From contig NZ_JBHZTH010000001.1 of NCBI RefSeq assembly GCF_046545555.1, positions 62,001-126,000 on the forward strand: 64,000 nt of DNA, given 5' to 3'. The notes beneath the pieces were generated by a model that worked only from the letters and a program-made list of their open reading frames with translations, made no database searches and was not told the DNA's origin. Source of the DNA: Winogradskyella sp046545555. GTDB taxonomy: Bacteria > Bacteroidota > Bacteroidia > Flavobacteriales > Flavobacteriaceae. Shown here piece by piece: positions 8,881 through 18,034 of this stretch. The translations under genes and the position numbers were made by a program. Numbering within the stretch: position 1 is the first letter of the stretch; each line of letters opens with the position of its first letter.

Positions 8881-10551
8881 ATGAGTAATCAAAACAACAA
8901 ATCTGCACTAGCTACACTTTGTACAGTGTTCTTTTTCTGGGGATTTATAGCAGCGTCTAATGGCGTTTTTATCCCTTTTTGTAAAACGTATTTTAGTATT
9001 GACCAATTTCAATCGCAACTTGTAGATTTTGCCTTTTATGGTGCATATTATATTGGAGCTTTACTTTTATTCATTTTATCTGGTTCGATTAAAAAGGATA
9101 TCCTCAATAATTGGGGATATAAAAATGGTATTGTTTACGGACTTTTATTATCTGCCATAGGTGCTTTTGTAATGTATCCTGCAACTGCAGGAGCAGAACA
9201 AGGTCAGACCGGCGTTTTCTACTTTGTATTAATAGCACTTTTTATAGTTGGCTTAGGGTTTTCATTACAGCAAACAGCTGCAAACCCTTTCACAATTGCT
9301 ATTGGTGATCCTAAAACAGGTTCGCATAGACTTAACTTAACTGGTGGAATAAATTCATTTGGTACAACCATAGGACCAATTGTTGTGAGTTTAGTAATAT
9401 TTGGTTCAGCTACCTGGAGTACTGATGAGTTATCTCAGATGATTACCAATAATGAAATCACTTTAGTCACTGTCCAAGGACTCTATTTAGGTGTTGGTGT
9501 TTTATTTTTAGCAGCAGCTGCCTTATTTCATTTTTCTAAAAAATTACCTGCATTGAAATCAGAAACAGTCTTTGAACCTGCTAACAAGGCGAGAAATTTA
9601 TTGATTGTTTTAACCCTCATTATTGTAGGATGCTTCGGTTATATATTTAGCACATACTCTGGTGAATTCGTAACCACAGAAGATATTGAACAAACCCGCT
9701 TAATAGTGTTATTCATTGCTTTATTCGCAGTCATTGCTAGCGTTTTTGTTGCTAATTCAAGTGCTTCGAAAAAACCAGAAGGTTGGGGAGCTATGAAGTA
9801 TCCGCAATTGGTTTTAGGCATGCTTGCGATATTTATGTATGTTGGTGTTGAGGTTACCATTGGGAGTAATTTAGGTGAACTTTTAAAACAAGCTGTAGGT
9901 GATACAAATTTAAATGCTTTAGGACTTACAATTTTAAACGATTCTGAAATCGGGAAATATATTTCATTGTATTGGGGAGGATTGATGATTGGTCGTTGGG
10001 TTGGTGCCATCACTGTATTTAATCCAAGTAAAGGGTTAAAAAAGGTACTACTAATTATTGTGCCCTATATAGCATTTGGAGTCATCATTCTCGCAAATTC
10101 TTTTAAAAGTAGTTTTACTACAAATGAAATTTTATTCTTTGCAGTTTGTATCGCCGTTCAAATCGGTGGATTTTTCTTGGCAAAAGATAGACCTGTTAAA
10201 ACGCTTAAGATTTTTAGTTTGTTAGGAATCATAGCAATGCTAATTGGATTATTCGCCTCAGGAAATGTCGCATTATTTGCATTTTTATCTGGTGGCTTAT
10301 TTTGCTCAATTATGTGGCCATGTATTTTTACATTAAGCATTGCTGGTCTGGGCAAATATACTTCGCAAGGCTCTGCATTTTTAATTATGATGATTTTAGG
10401 TGGAGCCATAATTCCTCCTGTACAAGGGAAATTAGCAGATGTATTTTCAATACAGTCCTCTTATTGGATTGCAGTAGGTTGTTTTATTTATTTATTGTTT
10501 TATGCGTTCAGAACTAAAACAGTTTTAGATAAACAAGGAGTAGAATATTAA
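8881..10551 (+). CDS. Sugar permease of the major facilitator superfamily (FucP/NagP type)
   Basis: A polytopic inner-membrane protein of 556 residues. The N-terminus, with FFFWGFIAASNGVFIPFCK, and the QQTAANPF and NLTGGINSFGTTIGP blocks are typical of the fucose/glucose-galactose permease family of proton-sugar symporters. It is longer than the usual 410-440 residues of the family because of additional hydrophobic segments in the middle and second half. Given its position between the alpha-mannosidase and glycosylasparaginase, it probably imports mannose or GlcNAc released in the periplasm; the substrate is inferred from context only. Confidence 0.88.
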   Translation: MSNQNNKSALATLCTVFFFWGFIAASNGVFIPFCKTYFSIDQFQSQLVDFAFYGAYYIGALLLFILSGSIKKDILNNWGYKNGIVYGLLLSAIGAFVMYPATAGAEQGQTGVFYFVLIALFIVGLGFSLQQTAANPFTIAIGDPKTGSHRLNLTGGINSFGTTIGPIVVSLVIFGSATWSTDELSQMITNNEITLVTVQGLYLGVGVLFLAAAALFHFSKKLPALKSETVFEPANKARNLLIVLTLIIVGCFGYIFSTYSGEFVTTEDIEQTRLIVLFIALFAVIASVFVANSSASKKPEGWGAMKYPQLVLGMLAIFMYVGVEVTIGSNLGELLKQAVGDTNLNALGLTILNDSEIGKYISLYWGGLMIGRWVGAITVFNPSKGLKKVLLIIVPYIAFGVIILANSFKSSFTTNEILFFAVCIAVQIGGFFLAKDRPVKTLKIFSLLGIIAMLIGLFASGNVALFAFLSGGLFCSIMWPCIFTLSIAGLGKYTSQGSAFLIMMILGGAIIPPVQGKLADVFSIQSSYWIAVGCFIYLLFYAFRTKTVLDKQGVEY

Positions 10552-10563
10552 AATTCAAAAGTA

Positions 10564-11577
10564 ATGAATCGTAGAAAATTTATAAAAAACACGGCATTAA
10601 CGGGAGCCGGATTATCCTTAGGTAGCACATTAGTAGGATGTAATAACGATACTACTAAAGAAGCAGAAACTACTACAGTAATTTCTAATGAGGATTCTAA
10701 AGCAACATTACCTTTAGTCATTGCCACGTGGCATGTAAAAGAAGCCACGGCAAAAGCAATGGAAATTTTACAAGCTGGCGGAAATGCATTGGATGCTGTA
10801 GAACAAGGTTGTAAGGTAGAAGAAGCGAATGAGAAAGGCCAGTCTGTTGGAAAAGGTGGTTTACCAGATAGAGATGGTAATGTCACTTTAGACGCTTGTA
10901 TTATGGATAAGCATGGAAACTGTGGTGCTGTCGTTTATTTACAAGATATAACGCACGCCGTTTCTGTAGCACGAAAAGTTATGGAAGACACACCTCATGT
11001 GATGCTCGCTGGAGAAGGTGCAAAACAATATGCCATTTCGCAAGGTTTTGAAGCAGAAGATCTATTAACAGATGCTTCTAAAGAAGCTTGGGAAAAGTGG
11101 AAGGTTGAAGCCAAATACAAACCCATCATTAATATAGAAAATCATGACACTATTGGTATGTTAGCTATAGATAAAAATGGTGATATCTCTGGTGCATGCA
11201 CTACAAGTGGCTTAGCCTACAAAATGGGCGGACGTGTTGGTGATTCACCAATTATAGGTTCAGGATTATTTGTAGACAATGAAATTGGAGCTGCGGTAGC
11301 CACAGGTTTAGGTGAAGAAGTCGTTAAAACAGTTGGTAGTTTTTTAGTGGTGGAATTGATGCGTCAAGGCAAATCACCACAAGAGGCTTGTGAGGAAGCG
11401 ATTAGTAGAATTGTAAACAAACCTAATAGTGATTACGCTAATTTCCAAGTTGGTTATATTGCTGTAAATAAACAAGGAGAAACAGGAAGTTACTCAATAC
11501 ATCAATGGTTTAGCATGACTAAATTTCAGGATGGAGTTAATGAACAGATTCAATCTGATTATTTTAATAAAGCTTAA
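10564..11577 (+). CDS. N4-(beta-N-acetylglucosaminyl)-L-asparaginase (glycosylasparaginase), Tat-exported
   Basis: This Ntn-hydrolase cleaves the GlcNAc-Asn bond that joins N-glycans to protein. The 337-residue precursor would self-cleave before the nucleophile Thr196 in NHDTIG; the downstream TTSGLAYKMGGRVGDSP block forms the substrate pocket. The N-terminus has a twin-arginine motif, NRRKFIK, then a hydrophobic segment ending LVGC (Cys26), suggesting Tat export and lipid anchoring. It is 12 bases after the permease gene and ends the plus-strand operon. Its stop codon shares the four bases TTAA with that of the convergent aldehyde dehydrogenase. The flavobacterial glycosylasparaginase from Elizabethkingia is a well-studied family member. 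Confidence 0.94.
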   Translation: MNRRKFIKNTALTGAGLSLGSTLVGCNNDTTKEAETTTVISNEDSKATLPLVIATWHVKEATAKAMEILQAGGNALDAVEQGCKVEEANEKGQSVGKGGLPDRDGNVTLDACIMDKHGNCGAVVYLQDITHAVSVARKVMEDTPHVMLAGEGAKQYAISQGFEAEDLLTDASKEAWEKWKVEAKYKPIINIENHDTIGMLAIDKNGDISGACTTSGLAYKMGGRVGDSPIIGSGLFVDNEIGAAVATGLGEEVVKTVGSFLVVELMRQGKSPQEACEEAISRIVNKPNSDYANFQVGYIAVNKQGETGSYSIHQWFSMTKFQDGVNEQIQSDYFNKA

Positions 11578-12986
11578 AACCATTTAATAGTTAATCTTGC
11601 TATCTTTTCTTTAACTCTGCCATAAGGTGGAAACATAAATTCTGATGCGCCAATAGTATGCTGTTTCACAACAGCACGTTTATTACTAAAAGCCTCAAAA
11701 CCAAAAAATCCATGACTTTTGCCAATTCCACTATTATTTACTCCGCCAAAAGGTAAATGATGATTGGCATAGTGGATAATATTATTATTAATACATGTAC
11801 CACCTGCTCTAGTATTCGTAATAATAGCATTTGTATTAGATTTACTCTTACTATATATATAGAGAGCTAATGGTCGTTCCTTAGTGTTAATATAATTAAT
11901 CGCTTCATCTAATTTGCTATACGTGAGAATTGGCAATATTGGACCGAATATTTCTTCTTGCAATATAGTGGCTTCATCTTTTAAGTCAGAAATAAGTGTT
12001 GGCTCAATATATTTGTCTTTTGCATCCGATATTCCTCCAACAATTATAGTTGCACTAAGATCTTTAGCATTCTCTATATGTGACTTTAAACGTTCAAAAT
12101 GCTTTTGAGTTACAATTCTGCCATAAGATTTTGAAGTTTTAGGTCTATCTCTGTAATAATAACTTAGCCATTTTTTGCAAGCGTTTACAAACTGTTGTTT
12201 TATCGATTCGTCTACTAATACATAATCTGGTGCGACACATATTTGACCAGTATTCAGAAATTTTCCCCACATAATCTTTTTAGCAGCCGCATCGATATTT
12301 GCAGTTTCATCTATAATTACCGGAGACTTACCTCCCAACTCTAAAGTTATTGAAGTTAGATTTTTAGAAGCTGCGTTCATTACAATCTTACCTACATTAG
12401 GAGAACCAGTGAAAAATATATGATTAAATGGCAATTTTAAAAGCTGAGTAGATACTTCCACTTCTCCTTCAACAAGAGCTACTTCGTCTTCAGAAAAAAC
12501 TTCCCGAACGATCTTAGCCATTAAAGCAGAAGCATTAGGTGTCATCTCAGACGGTTTTATAATAACAGTATTTCCAGCTGCAATCGCAGAGACCAAAGGG
12601 CCAAAAGTTAAATTAAAAGGAAAATTCCAGGGAGATATAATCAAACAAACCCCTTTAGACTCATGTATAAAGTAAGAACTCGCACCAAGCATTGATAGTG
12701 GTGTCTTTACTTTTTGTTTTCGCATCCATCTATGTAAATATTTAACGGCATGCTTAATATCACCTATAATAGGATACACTTCTGTAAGTTCGGTTTCAAC
12801 CTTAGGCTTCCCCAAATCTTTGCGCATAGCTTCAATAATTTGATCTCTGTACGTGATTTCTATCGCTCGACGAAGTGCATTTAATTTTTTAACTCTTTGA
12901 TTATGTGTTGTTTGACCTACTTTTAACTGATTAGCCTGTTGCTTTAAAAAGAGCTCATAATGTGGATTATCTTTAAAATCTGTCAT
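11574..12986 (-). CDS. NAD(P)-dependent aldehyde dehydrogenase (class 3-like)
   Basis: A 470-residue enzyme that oxidises aldehydes to carboxylic acids. The catalytic elements are all present: N121 in SPWNFPF, E216 in LELGGKSP and the nucleophile C250 in NTGQIC, with the cofactor-site FFTGSPNVGK near 191-200. The short length and the C-terminal PPYG stretch match the class 3 / fatty-aldehyde branch of the family. There is no signal peptide. It is a single gene convergent with the glycosylasparaginase. The natural substrate cannot be told from the sequence. Confidence 0.92.
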   Translation of the reverse strand: MTDFKDNPHYELFLKQQANQLKVGQTTHNQRVKKLNALRRAIEITYRDQIIEAMRKDLGKPKVETELTEVYPIIGDIKHAVKYLHRWMRKQKVKTPLSMLGASSYFIHESKGVCLIISPWNFPFNLTFGPLVSAIAAGNTVIIKPSEMTPNASALMAKIVREVFSEDEVALVEGEVEVSTQLLKLPFNHIFFTGSPNVGKIVMNAASKNLTSITLELGGKSPVIIDETANIDAAAKKIMWGKFLNTGQICVAPDYVLVDESIKQQFVNACKKWLSYYYRDRPKTSKSYGRIVTQKHFERLKSHIENAKDLSATIIVGGISDAKDKYIEPTLISDLKDEATILQEEIFGPILPILTYSKLDEAINYINTKERPLALYIYSKSKSNTNAIITNTRAGGTCINNNIIHYANHHLPFGGVNNSGIGKSHGFFGFEAFSNKRAVVKQHTIGASEFMFPPYGRVKEKIARLTIKWF

Positions 12987-13198
12987 TTATCGTTACCGTA
13001 TTTATTGAGTTACAAGCGTTTTTTATGTATTTGGTCGATGGTTTTAGGATTGAGACACCTTTAATCCGATGCAATCTGTTATTCATCTATAATTTTACCG
13101 TGTTTAAAGGGCTGTAAGCTCATTTTGTGTATTTCATCGATGTTTTAAACTAGCGAATGTCAGTTATCTAATTATCGTCTTGTTTCATCTAAAATTTT
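12983..13198. repeat. Degenerate tandem repeat of about 100 bases, two full units and a partial third
   Basis: This 277-base gap between the aldehyde dehydrogenase and the next gene holds a diverged tandem repeat. Unit 1 starts at 12983 (TCATTTAT) and unit 2 at 13083 (TCATCTAT). Both contain TTACCGTnTTTA, then AAGC, then TGTATTT, then TCGATG and TTTTA at matching positions. A third start, TCATCTAAAATTTT, is at 13185. The first unit overlaps the start codon of the dehydrogenase. No reading frame runs through it. Tandem regulatory sites for a DNA-binding protein are possible; this is inference. Confidence 0.5.
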
Positions 13199-13263
13199 CA
13201 CTCACACTAAATATCTGACGTTTCTTTGACCCGAAGTTAAAACAAATATAGCTTCAAACAATT

Positions 13264-13524
13264 ATGAAAAAAGTTTTAGTAATCATATTATTTTTAACAA
13301 TGTCTCTAGCAGGATTCGCTCAGCAAGAGGTAATAGTTAATAATGAAACTGAACTTGTTGAAACTAAAGAAGTTGTTAAACCAGAAGTAAAAGTAATAAG
13401 TATTTCTGCTAAAACTAAAGCGAAAGTATTAAAAATCAACCGTAAAAAAAGTAACGAAATCATAAGTATTAAGGCTTATAGAAAGAGCTTACAAATTAAA
13501 GTTAAAACTAAAAAGCTTTGCTAA
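13264..13524 (+). CDS. Small basic secreted protein of unknown function
   Basis: An 86-residue protein with a clear signal peptide (MKKVLVIILFLTMSLAGFAQ, cleavage expected after the AQ). The mature part first carries an acidic segment rich in Glu and Val. It then becomes strongly basic, with many Lys and Arg and almost no acidic residues after residue 45, and ends in LC. No family is recognised. A strong terminator follows 30 bases downstream, so it is a monocistronic unit. The alternating hydrophobic and lysine-rich C-terminus could bind nucleic acid, membrane or an acidic polymer such as cyanophycin, but nothing proves this. Confidence 0.7.
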   Translation: MKKVLVIILFLTMSLAGFAQQEVIVNNETELVETKEVVKPEVKVISISAKTKAKVLKINRKKSNEIISIKAYRKSLQIKVKTKKLC

Positions 13525-13552
13525 GAACTAAATAATAAAGTGCTATTAACCT

Positions 13553-13585
13553 AAAAAGCCGAAACGTATGTTTCGGCTTTTTTTT
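13553..13585. terminator. Bidirectional intrinsic terminator
   Basis: A perfect 13-base-pair stem, AAAAAGCCGAAAC at 13553-13565 paired with GTTTCGGCTTTTT at 13570-13582, with a GTAT loop and a T tract to 13585. The A tract on the left gives the same signal on the other strand, so it can serve both the small secreted protein and the convergent cyanophycin synthetase. Confidence 0.92.
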
Positions 13586-13607
13586 AATTCAATGTATCAG
13601 CATTCTT

Positions 13608-16250
13608 TTAATCAACTAAATTAAGTTCTCCTCGAGATTCTTTGTCTTTTAATTCTTTTACTAAATCTAATGCATCAGGCACTACATCACTGCATAAAAT
13701 GATTAATGACCCTTTAACTGCATTTTTAACAGCATATTTAATCGCTTCATTTTCTGAAGGAATAATCGTTGTTTTCTTGCTAGGATCCTTAGCCTTTATA
13801 CCATCATTAAGCATCTTAATGAGTTCTTCTTCTGTTTTACCACGAAGGCGTTTGTCTTGTCGAATAATAATTTCATCAAACATCTCCGCCGCAATACTTC
13901 CCATTTCATTATTATCCTCAACACGACGATCTCCAATACCAGCTATAATGCCAACTTTAACTGTAGCATCTAATTCATCTGTAAACTTTTGCAAAGCCCG
14001 CATTCCTGCTGCATTATGAGCATAATCTAATAAAATAGAAAAGTTATTAAATTCAAATAAATTTAATCTACCTGGTGTTTGCGTTGCTGACGGAATAAAG
14101 GTTTCGAGACCAGCTTTCATATCTTCAATACTAATACCCTGAACATGCGCAGCTAAAATTCCTGCTAACACATTTTGAATCATAAATTTAGCCTTACCTC
14201 CATAAGTCAATGGAATATTCTCAGCTTTCATTAAACGCATTTTCCATTCACCTCTGCATATAGTAACATAACCATTTTCGTAAACAGCTGTGATACCATT
14301 AAGACGTTGCAATGCCTTAACTCTAGGATTATTTTCGTCCATAGAAAATAAAGCAACATTACATTCGAGGTTTCTTCGCATATCATAAACCAAGTCATCA
14401 TCTGCATTTAAAATCGCATAACCATCTGGCAAAACTGTTTCTGGTATAACTCCTTTGACTTTTGCCAATTGCTCAATAGTGTGAATACCTTTAAGACCTA
14501 AATGATCAGCAGCCACATTAGTAACAATGGCAACATCACATTTTTTAAATCCTAGACCTGCTCTTAGTAATCCGCCTCTTGCACATTCTAAAACTGCAAA
14601 ATTAACGGTAGGATCTTTAAGCACAAATTCTGCACTTGCAGGTCCTGTGCAATCACCGGTCATTAATAGTCGGTTTTGTATATAAACTCCATCACTAGTT
14701 GTATAACCTACGCGATAACCCTTCATTTTAGCAATATGAGATACTAATCTAGACGTTGTTGTTTTTCCGTTTGTTCCGGTAATTGCAATTATAGGAATAC
14801 GTCCTGTTTCGCCTTTAATAGGAAATAACTTGTCGATTACTGGTGCTGCTACATTTCTTGGTAAACCAGATGTTGGTGCCAAGTGCATTCTAAATCCTGG
14901 ACCTGCATTAACTTCTAATACAGCTCCACCAGTTTCTGAAAGTGGTTTAGAAATATCGGTAGTCATAATATCAATTCCACAAATATCTAAATCTATAATC
15001 TTAGAAATACGCTCCGCCATACTAACATTAGCAGGATGTATGATATCTGTAATGTCTTCTGCCGTTCCACCCGTACTTAAGTTTGCTGTATCTTTTAATA
15101 TTAACCGTTCTCCTTCTGTAATTACAGATTCTAAGGTGTAACCAGCATCTTTTATAATAGTTTGTGTTAACTCATTAGTAGTTATTTTAGTTAATACATT
15201 TTCATGTCCAAATCCACGACGTGGATCACTATTAACTTGGTCTATAAGCTCTTGCACAGTTGACTTACCATCTCCAATTACATGTGCTGGAGTTCTTATT
15301 GCTCCCGCTATTAATTGATTATTAACAACTAACAATCTGTAATCCTCGCCAACAATAAATTTTTCTACTATGATAGCGCCACTTTTAGAACTTTCTTTTG
15401 CGTGATGAAAAGCAACTAATGCATCATCATAATTATTTATATCTACAGTAATTCCACGTCCATGATTGCCATCAATTGGCTTTATAACTAATGGATAACC
15501 AACATAACGACAAGCTTCTTCTAAACTTCGCTCTCGACGAATTATATCACCACGAGGCACTTCTACCTCAGCCTGTTCTAAAAGATACTTTGTATCCTCT
15601 TTATCACATGCTAATTCTACTCCAATACTACTGGTTTCACTTGTTACTGTAGCTTGAATACGTTTTTGATTTGCACCATAACCTAATTGACACAACGAAT
15701 ATTTATTAAGCCTAATCCAAGGAATACCTCTTGCTTCAGCCTCGGCAACGATTGAACCTGTACTTGGACCAAGACGATCAGCTTCTCGTAGTTCTCGCAT
15801 TTCTTGAATATCATCAGACATATCATAATCCTCCCCAGCTATTAGAGCCTCACAAATTCTTACGGCAGATTTTGCCGCAAAACGCCCTACGGACTCTTCC
15901 ATATATGAAAAGACTACGCTATAAACACCTTCTTCGCCGTAACCACGTGTGCGGCCAAAGCCAGTATCCATTCCAGCCAAAGTTTGAATCTCTAAAGCTA
16001 TATGCTCAATAATATGTCCCATCCATGTACCTTCATCTACTCGCATAAAAAAGCCTCCTTCACAACCTTCTGAACAACGATGAGAATACATACTAGGAAA
16101 CATAGCTTTTAACCGTTCTGGAAATCCATCTATTTTATTAGAAGGTAATTCCTCCATTTCTTCAAGATCAAGAACCATTACAATTAATTTATGTCGTCTT
16201 ACAGACCAGTAATTTGGTCCTCTCATAGCATTTATCTCGCGTATCTTCAT
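13608..16250 (-). CDS. cphA: Cyanophycin synthetase
   Basis: This ATP-dependent enzyme makes cyanophycin, a nitrogen-storage polymer with a polyaspartate backbone and arginine on each side chain. The 880-residue length is normal. Domain order is the N-terminal CphA domain (1-160), an ATP-grasp domain (about 210-480, with GNHGRGITVD near 261-270 and EVNAGPG near 446) that adds aspartate, and a Mur-ligase-like domain with the P-loop TGTNGKTTT at 491-499 that adds arginine. The N-terminal domain carries H79, E82 and H83 (HIIEH), matching the hidden hydrolytic site reported in CphA1 enzymes to make primers. It is divergent from cyanophycinase with 106 bases between starts. Confidence 0.95.
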   Translation of the reverse strand: MKIREINAMRGPNYWSVRRHKLIVMVLDLEEMEELPSNKIDGFPERLKAMFPSMYSHRCSEGCEGGFFMRVDEGTWMGHIIEHIALEIQTLAGMDTGFGRTRGYGEEGVYSVVFSYMEESVGRFAAKSAVRICEALIAGEDYDMSDDIQEMRELREADRLGPSTGSIVAEAEARGIPWIRLNKYSLCQLGYGANQKRIQATVTSETSSIGVELACDKEDTKYLLEQAEVEVPRGDIIRRERSLEEACRYVGYPLVIKPIDGNHGRGITVDINNYDDALVAFHHAKESSKSGAIIVEKFIVGEDYRLLVVNNQLIAGAIRTPAHVIGDGKSTVQELIDQVNSDPRRGFGHENVLTKITTNELTQTIIKDAGYTLESVITEGERLILKDTANLSTGGTAEDITDIIHPANVSMAERISKIIDLDICGIDIMTTDISKPLSETGGAVLEVNAGPGFRMHLAPTSGLPRNVAAPVIDKLFPIKGETGRIPIIAITGTNGKTTTSRLVSHIAKMKGYRVGYTTSDGVYIQNRLLMTGDCTGPASAEFVLKDPTVNFAVLECARGGLLRAGLGFKKCDVAIVTNVAADHLGLKGIHTIEQLAKVKGVIPETVLPDGYAILNADDDLVYDMRRNLECNVALFSMDENNPRVKALQRLNGITAVYENGYVTICRGEWKMRLMKAENIPLTYGGKAKFMIQNVLAGILAAHVQGISIEDMKAGLETFIPSATQTPGRLNLFEFNNFSILLDYAHNAAGMRALQKFTDELDATVKVGIIAGIGDRRVEDNNEMGSIAAEMFDEIIIRQDKRLRGKTEEELIKMLNDGIKAKDPSKKTTIIPSENEAIKYAVKNAVKGSLIILCSDVVPDALDLVKELKDKESRGELNLVD

Positions 16251-16320
16251 ATTCTAAGTTGGTTTTTGATTATATAATGAAAGATTATAAATATAGTCTA
16301 TTTCAATAAAAAAATTCGGT

Positions 16321-16328
16321 TATTTTTG
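16321..16328 (+). promoter_or_regulatory. Candidate minus-7 promoter box of cyanophycinase
   Basis: TATTTTTG matches the Bacteroidota minus-7 consensus TAnnTTTG and lies 28 bases before the cphB start codon. No good TTTG box is seen 19 bases upstream, so the promoter may be weak or activator-dependent. Confidence 0.4.
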
Positions 16329-16356
16329 CTCAATATGTTTAATTAGAAGAAGATTT

Positions 16357-17217
16357 ATGCTGACGAATAAAGGGACTTTAATTCCTATTGGTGGAAACGA
16401 AGACAAAGGAATTGAAGAGAGCGAACAATATACATTAGAGTTTATTGATGAGGGTATTCTATATCATGTTGTAAAAGAAGCAGGAGGTTCCAAAGCCAAA
16501 ATTGTAGTTGTTCCAACGGCATCAAGTATTCCTGTAGAAGTTGGAGAGAATTACCTAGAAGCCTTCTCTACTTTAGGTTGTGAAAATGTTACAATTTTAG
16601 ACATTAGAAGCAACGAAGATTCAGAAAAACAAGAATCTATTGACTTAATAAAAACAGCTAATTGTATTATGTTTTCTGGTGGTGATCAGTCTAAAATCAC
16701 TAATAAAATTGGAGGCACAAAAATTCATGAAATTATAAAACACCGTTATAAAAACGAAAAAGGTTTTGTGGTGGCTGGCACAAGTGCTGGAGCGATGATG
16801 ATGTCTACTGAAATGATTGCTGGTGGAAGTGCAACAGAATCCTTTATAAAAGGAGCAGTAAATATGTATAAAGGGTTGGGCTTAGTGCCCGGTTTAATAA
16901 TCGATACACACTTTATTAAACGTGGTCGTTTTGGAAGAATCTCTGAAGCCGTTGCACAATTCCCAAAATTGATTGGTATTGGTTTAGCTGAAGATACAGG
17001 CATGATTATTAAGAATAATAAATGTCGTGTAATTGGCTCAGGAATGGTTATTATTTTTGATGGCAGACGCATAAAACACAATAATCACAATATACTTTCT
17101 GAAGGGACTCCAATGTCTTTAACAAATATGAGAACACATATTTTATCTAATGGGGATCTTTTTCATATCGATAAGAAAAAAGTAAAGGTATTAGCTATTG
17201 AAGAACCTTTTATTTAA
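16357..17217 (+). CDS. cphB: Cyanophycinase
   Basis: This 286-residue serine exopeptidase, of peptidase family S51, cuts cyanophycin into beta-Asp-Arg dipeptides. The catalytic serine is S143 in GTSAGAMM, and the family blocks FSGGDQSKI (106-114) and DTHFIKRGRFGR are intact. No signal peptide is present, so it acts on intracellular polymer. It is transcribed divergently from cphA, and the isoaspartyl peptidase that would split its product is about 800 bases away. Its end overlaps the convergent GNAT gene by 8 bases. Confidence 0.95.
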   Translation: MLTNKGTLIPIGGNEDKGIEESEQYTLEFIDEGILYHVVKEAGGSKAKIVVVPTASSIPVEVGENYLEAFSTLGCENVTILDIRSNEDSEKQESIDLIKTANCIMFSGGDQSKITNKIGGTKIHEIIKHRYKNEKGFVVAGTSAGAMMMSTEMIAGGSATESFIKGAVNMYKGLGLVPGLIIDTHFIKRGRFGRISEAVAQFPKLIGIGLAEDTGMIIKNNKCRVIGSGMVIIFDGRRIKHNNHNILSEGTPMSLTNMRTHILSNGDLFHIDKKKVKVLAIEEPFI

Positions 17218-18034
17218 TAAATAATTCCATTTCGTATTGATTAACCGTGTTTTTTAATCCTGCAGACTCTACAGCCTTTATTTTAGTTATTAATCTATTA
17301 TCAATATTGTTGATTCTTATGTCTGTACATATTGACTTTATAGCAGAAAAAAGCAGATTCCAATTGGAAGGTGAATCCTTTAAAACTTCAAATTGAGCGA
17401 GATACCCACTTTTAGTATCAATAACAAAATAAGATTTAATTTTTTTATCTATCAAAATCTGAAAACAATCAAAATCACCTCTGTATAAACTCTCACTTTG
17501 ATTATCCCATGAGTAATAAGTCTGGTTTGGGGAGACTTCTAAATTTAAAGTTTGCATTGCAACTTTTGTTAAAACATAATCAGACTTTGTTTTAGAAGTG
17601 ACTTTGCCTTTATAGCAAGCATAATTCTTACACTTTATAAAACCAATTCCTTCGTAAGATTTAATGGCATTGGTGTTTTCTGTAATAACTTCTAATTGAC
17701 ATTTTGAAATACCTTTTTTTAATAATTCAGGAATCGCATGGTCATATATAGTTTTTACAATTCGACGCCCTCTGTACTTTGGAATTACACCTGTACCAGA
17801 ATTATATGCAATCAAATGGTTATCACGCTCATCAATTGAATTAATAATAAAGCCAACCAATCGATTTTCATCAAACATTCCATAAGACAAATCTAATCGC
17901 ACGCCAGAAGATTTCCATCGTCGTTTATAAAAATTATGATCTGTTGGCATTGTTACAAAGTAGTTTTCAAACGACAATAGAAAACATTCCATTATAATTT
18001 CAAAATCTGTTTGTCCTAAATGCCTAACAACCAT
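17210..18034 (-). CDS. GNAT-fold N-acetyltransferase, two-domain
   Basis: A 274-residue protein. The N-terminal half is a GNAT domain with the acetyl-CoA-binding motif VIPKYRGRRIVKTIYDHA near 88-105 and the ENTNAIKSYEGIGF motif about 30 residues further. The C-terminal half (about 155-274) has no clear motif and looks like a degenerate second GNAT-like fold. The start codon overlaps the isoaspartyl peptidase stop (TAATG), so the pair are translationally coupled. That coupling, next to cphB, suggests it acts on an amino acid or dipeptide from cyanophycin turnover, but the substrate is unknown. Confidence 0.8.
   Translation of the reverse strand: MVVRHLGQTDFEIIMECFLLSFENYFVTMPTDHNFYKRRWKSSGVRLDLSYGMFDENRLVGFIINSIDERDNHLIAYNSGTGVIPKYRGRRIVKTIYDHAIPELLKKGISKCQLEVITENTNAIKSYEGIGFIKCKNYACYKGKVTSKTKSDYVLTKVAMQTLNLEVSPNQTYYSWDNQSESLYRGDFDCFQILIDKKIKSYFVIDTKSGYLAQFEVLKDSPSNWNLLFSAIKSICTDIRINNIDNRLITKIKAVESAGLKNTVNQYEMELFIK

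Noticed and set aside
14830..16012. Open frames antisense to cyanophycin synthetase
   Set aside because: Low-complexity shadows inside a gene whose domains are intact on the other strand.
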